NCBI GenBank assembly: GCA_008828725.1
Contig: MEHQ01003549.1
Location: forward strand, 92,084 to 156,083
Reading direction: 5' to 3'
Source of the DNA: Saccharina japonica
Lineage: Eukaryota; Sar; Phaeophyceae; Laminariales; Laminariaceae
DNA: 64,000 nucleotides
The position numbers and the translations under genes were made by a program. This document shows, in pieces, positions 62,935 through 64,000 of the stretch. The notes under the pieces were generated by a model, which saw nothing but the letters and a program-made list of their open reading frames with translations, searched no databases and had not been told where the DNA came from. Each line of letters begins with the position of its first letter. The stretch's first letter is position 1.

Positions 62935-63260
62935 TCGATCAAAATTGAGTTGCTGCAGTTTTTGTGGGCGGGCTGAAAATCACTTGGTTTTAGTGTCGGG
63001 ATCCAAATTGATTTGGTTTAGTGTGGGGATCGTAATCGACTTAAGAGTTTGTGTGGGTAGTCGAAATTGACTTGCTTTTTTTTGTCGGGGCATCGAAATT
63101 GACTTTATTTTTAGTGTCTGCATCGAAAATAACTTGATTTTGGAGTTGGGATCGAACTGTACTTGATTTCAGTGTTGGGGTCGAAATTAACTTATGATAT
63201 TTTATGGGGGTGGTTGAGTGTCGGGATCGGAGTTGGCTTGGTATTTATGTGTGGGTCAAA
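62935..63260. repeat. Minisatellite with ATTGACTTGATTTTAGTGTG, copy 2
   Basis: About eight degenerate units such as GGGATCGAAATTGACTTG and TTTTAGTGTCGGGATC. Same family as 20170-20375. From 63261 to the window end I see no gene; a GGTTCCCCTTCGGGATG relative of the hairpin motif lies at 63551. Confidence 0.75.
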
Positions 63261-64000
63261 ATATACTTTGTTTTTGGTGATGGACGTACTCGTACGTATT
63301 ACATTCCAAACGAAATACGTAAGGGAGAAAACAAAAAAAACACATAACTACCGGTACACAACAAATCAGTTGTGCCCGTTGCGAGTGCTCGCGGCCAACG
63401 AGTACTCGCCAAATCTCTGAAAACAATATCCGGGCACTCGCGAGTATATTCGCTCTTTGTTTGTAGGCTCTTAGTCGGGTGTATATACTAAACGCCGGTT
63501 TATAGTGTCTACTATTAATATCAGATTAATATATACGAGTATATATATAAGGTTCCCCTTCGGGATGTTGGTCACTTGAAATCCCGGGGGTGTCGCAAGG
63601 TGAAAATAGATCGCACATGCTTCATAGTTTAATTTTTGGAGCAAATCTGTGGCATAGACTGTAAAAGTAGTAGCGACGGCCATTCCTAACGAAACAACTG
63701 TCACGAGATATTATAGTACCTGAGGAACAGTAGGCTCCCGGTGTTAATAAACTTCAGGTTGGTGTCCAGGCTCAACGACTTGTTTTGTTTCTGAAGTCGA
63801 TCTTACTATTCTTTGTAGGATTTAAAGTCGATCTCACGGTGGTACTGCAGTTATCACGGCTGTTCTGCGCTGTACAGCTGAGTATACAGAAGATAGTTAT
63901 GACAGAGCTGTTGCCCAACGAGTCCCGCCCCGGTCCCAGATATGAGTATTCACTCGTACGTAATACCTTTTGGGCGGGTACCCTAGTACGCGATTAGCAG

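Noticed and set aside
1..64000. CRISPR array, integron, prophage or bacterial operon
   Set aside because: Tandem arrays here have no constant-repeat/unique-spacer pattern, and no bacterial genes or ribosome-binding arrangement are present.

Overview
This window is eukaryotic nuclear DNA: one multi-exon gene with GT-AG introns is clear, intergenic space is very large, and transposons, inverted repeats and minisatellites dominate. Nothing looks bacterial, viral or organellar. I cannot name the organism. The Q/G/P-rich protein, CAG/CTG tracts, an intron of about 6 kb and many non-autonomous DNA transposons suit a repeat-rich protist or alga, but that is an inference. Single N bases and a 24-base N run (50150-50173) show a draft assembly.

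Layout. 1-5620: G+C-rich satellite with alternating monomers of about 215 and 225 bp, in two blocks that each end in the same non-satellite tail. A diverged relative lies at 20660-22160. 5.8-14.9 kb: a CTG tract, a decayed OTU-like plus PIF1-helicase coding region on the minus strand, and PIF/Harbinger-like elements with TTA or TAA target duplications, one of them inside the helicase. 14.9-18.3 kb: a large palindrome with tandemly duplicated arms. 22.3-33.2 kb: nested hAT-like elements. A 9.6-kb element (23535-33172) holds a 5.1-kb element (26544-31673, exact 8-bp target duplication), which holds a decayed LINE.

36.4-48.7 kb (minus strand): the best-supported host gene, encoding a large low-complexity protein with two CCCH zinc fingers. 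Each finger is interrupted by an intron at the same place. Seven exons are placed by splice sites with matching phases; the 5' exon(s) were not found. Its introns hold a 2.3-kb hAT-like element, foldback elements and inverted arrays. A second small two-exon gene (57820-58405, minus) encodes an Ala/Gln/Glu-rich coiled-coil-like protein. 48.9-64 kb is otherwise dispersed repeats, a further hAT-like element, a G-quadruplex-prone tract and tandem segmental duplications.

The most unusual theme is a set of hAT-like elements (TIRs fitting YARNG, 6-8 bp target duplications) whose subterminal regions are long minisatellites built from the same words as their own TIRs. This suggests expanded transposase-binding arrays. 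The rest of the window looks like ordinary decay of a TE-rich genome.
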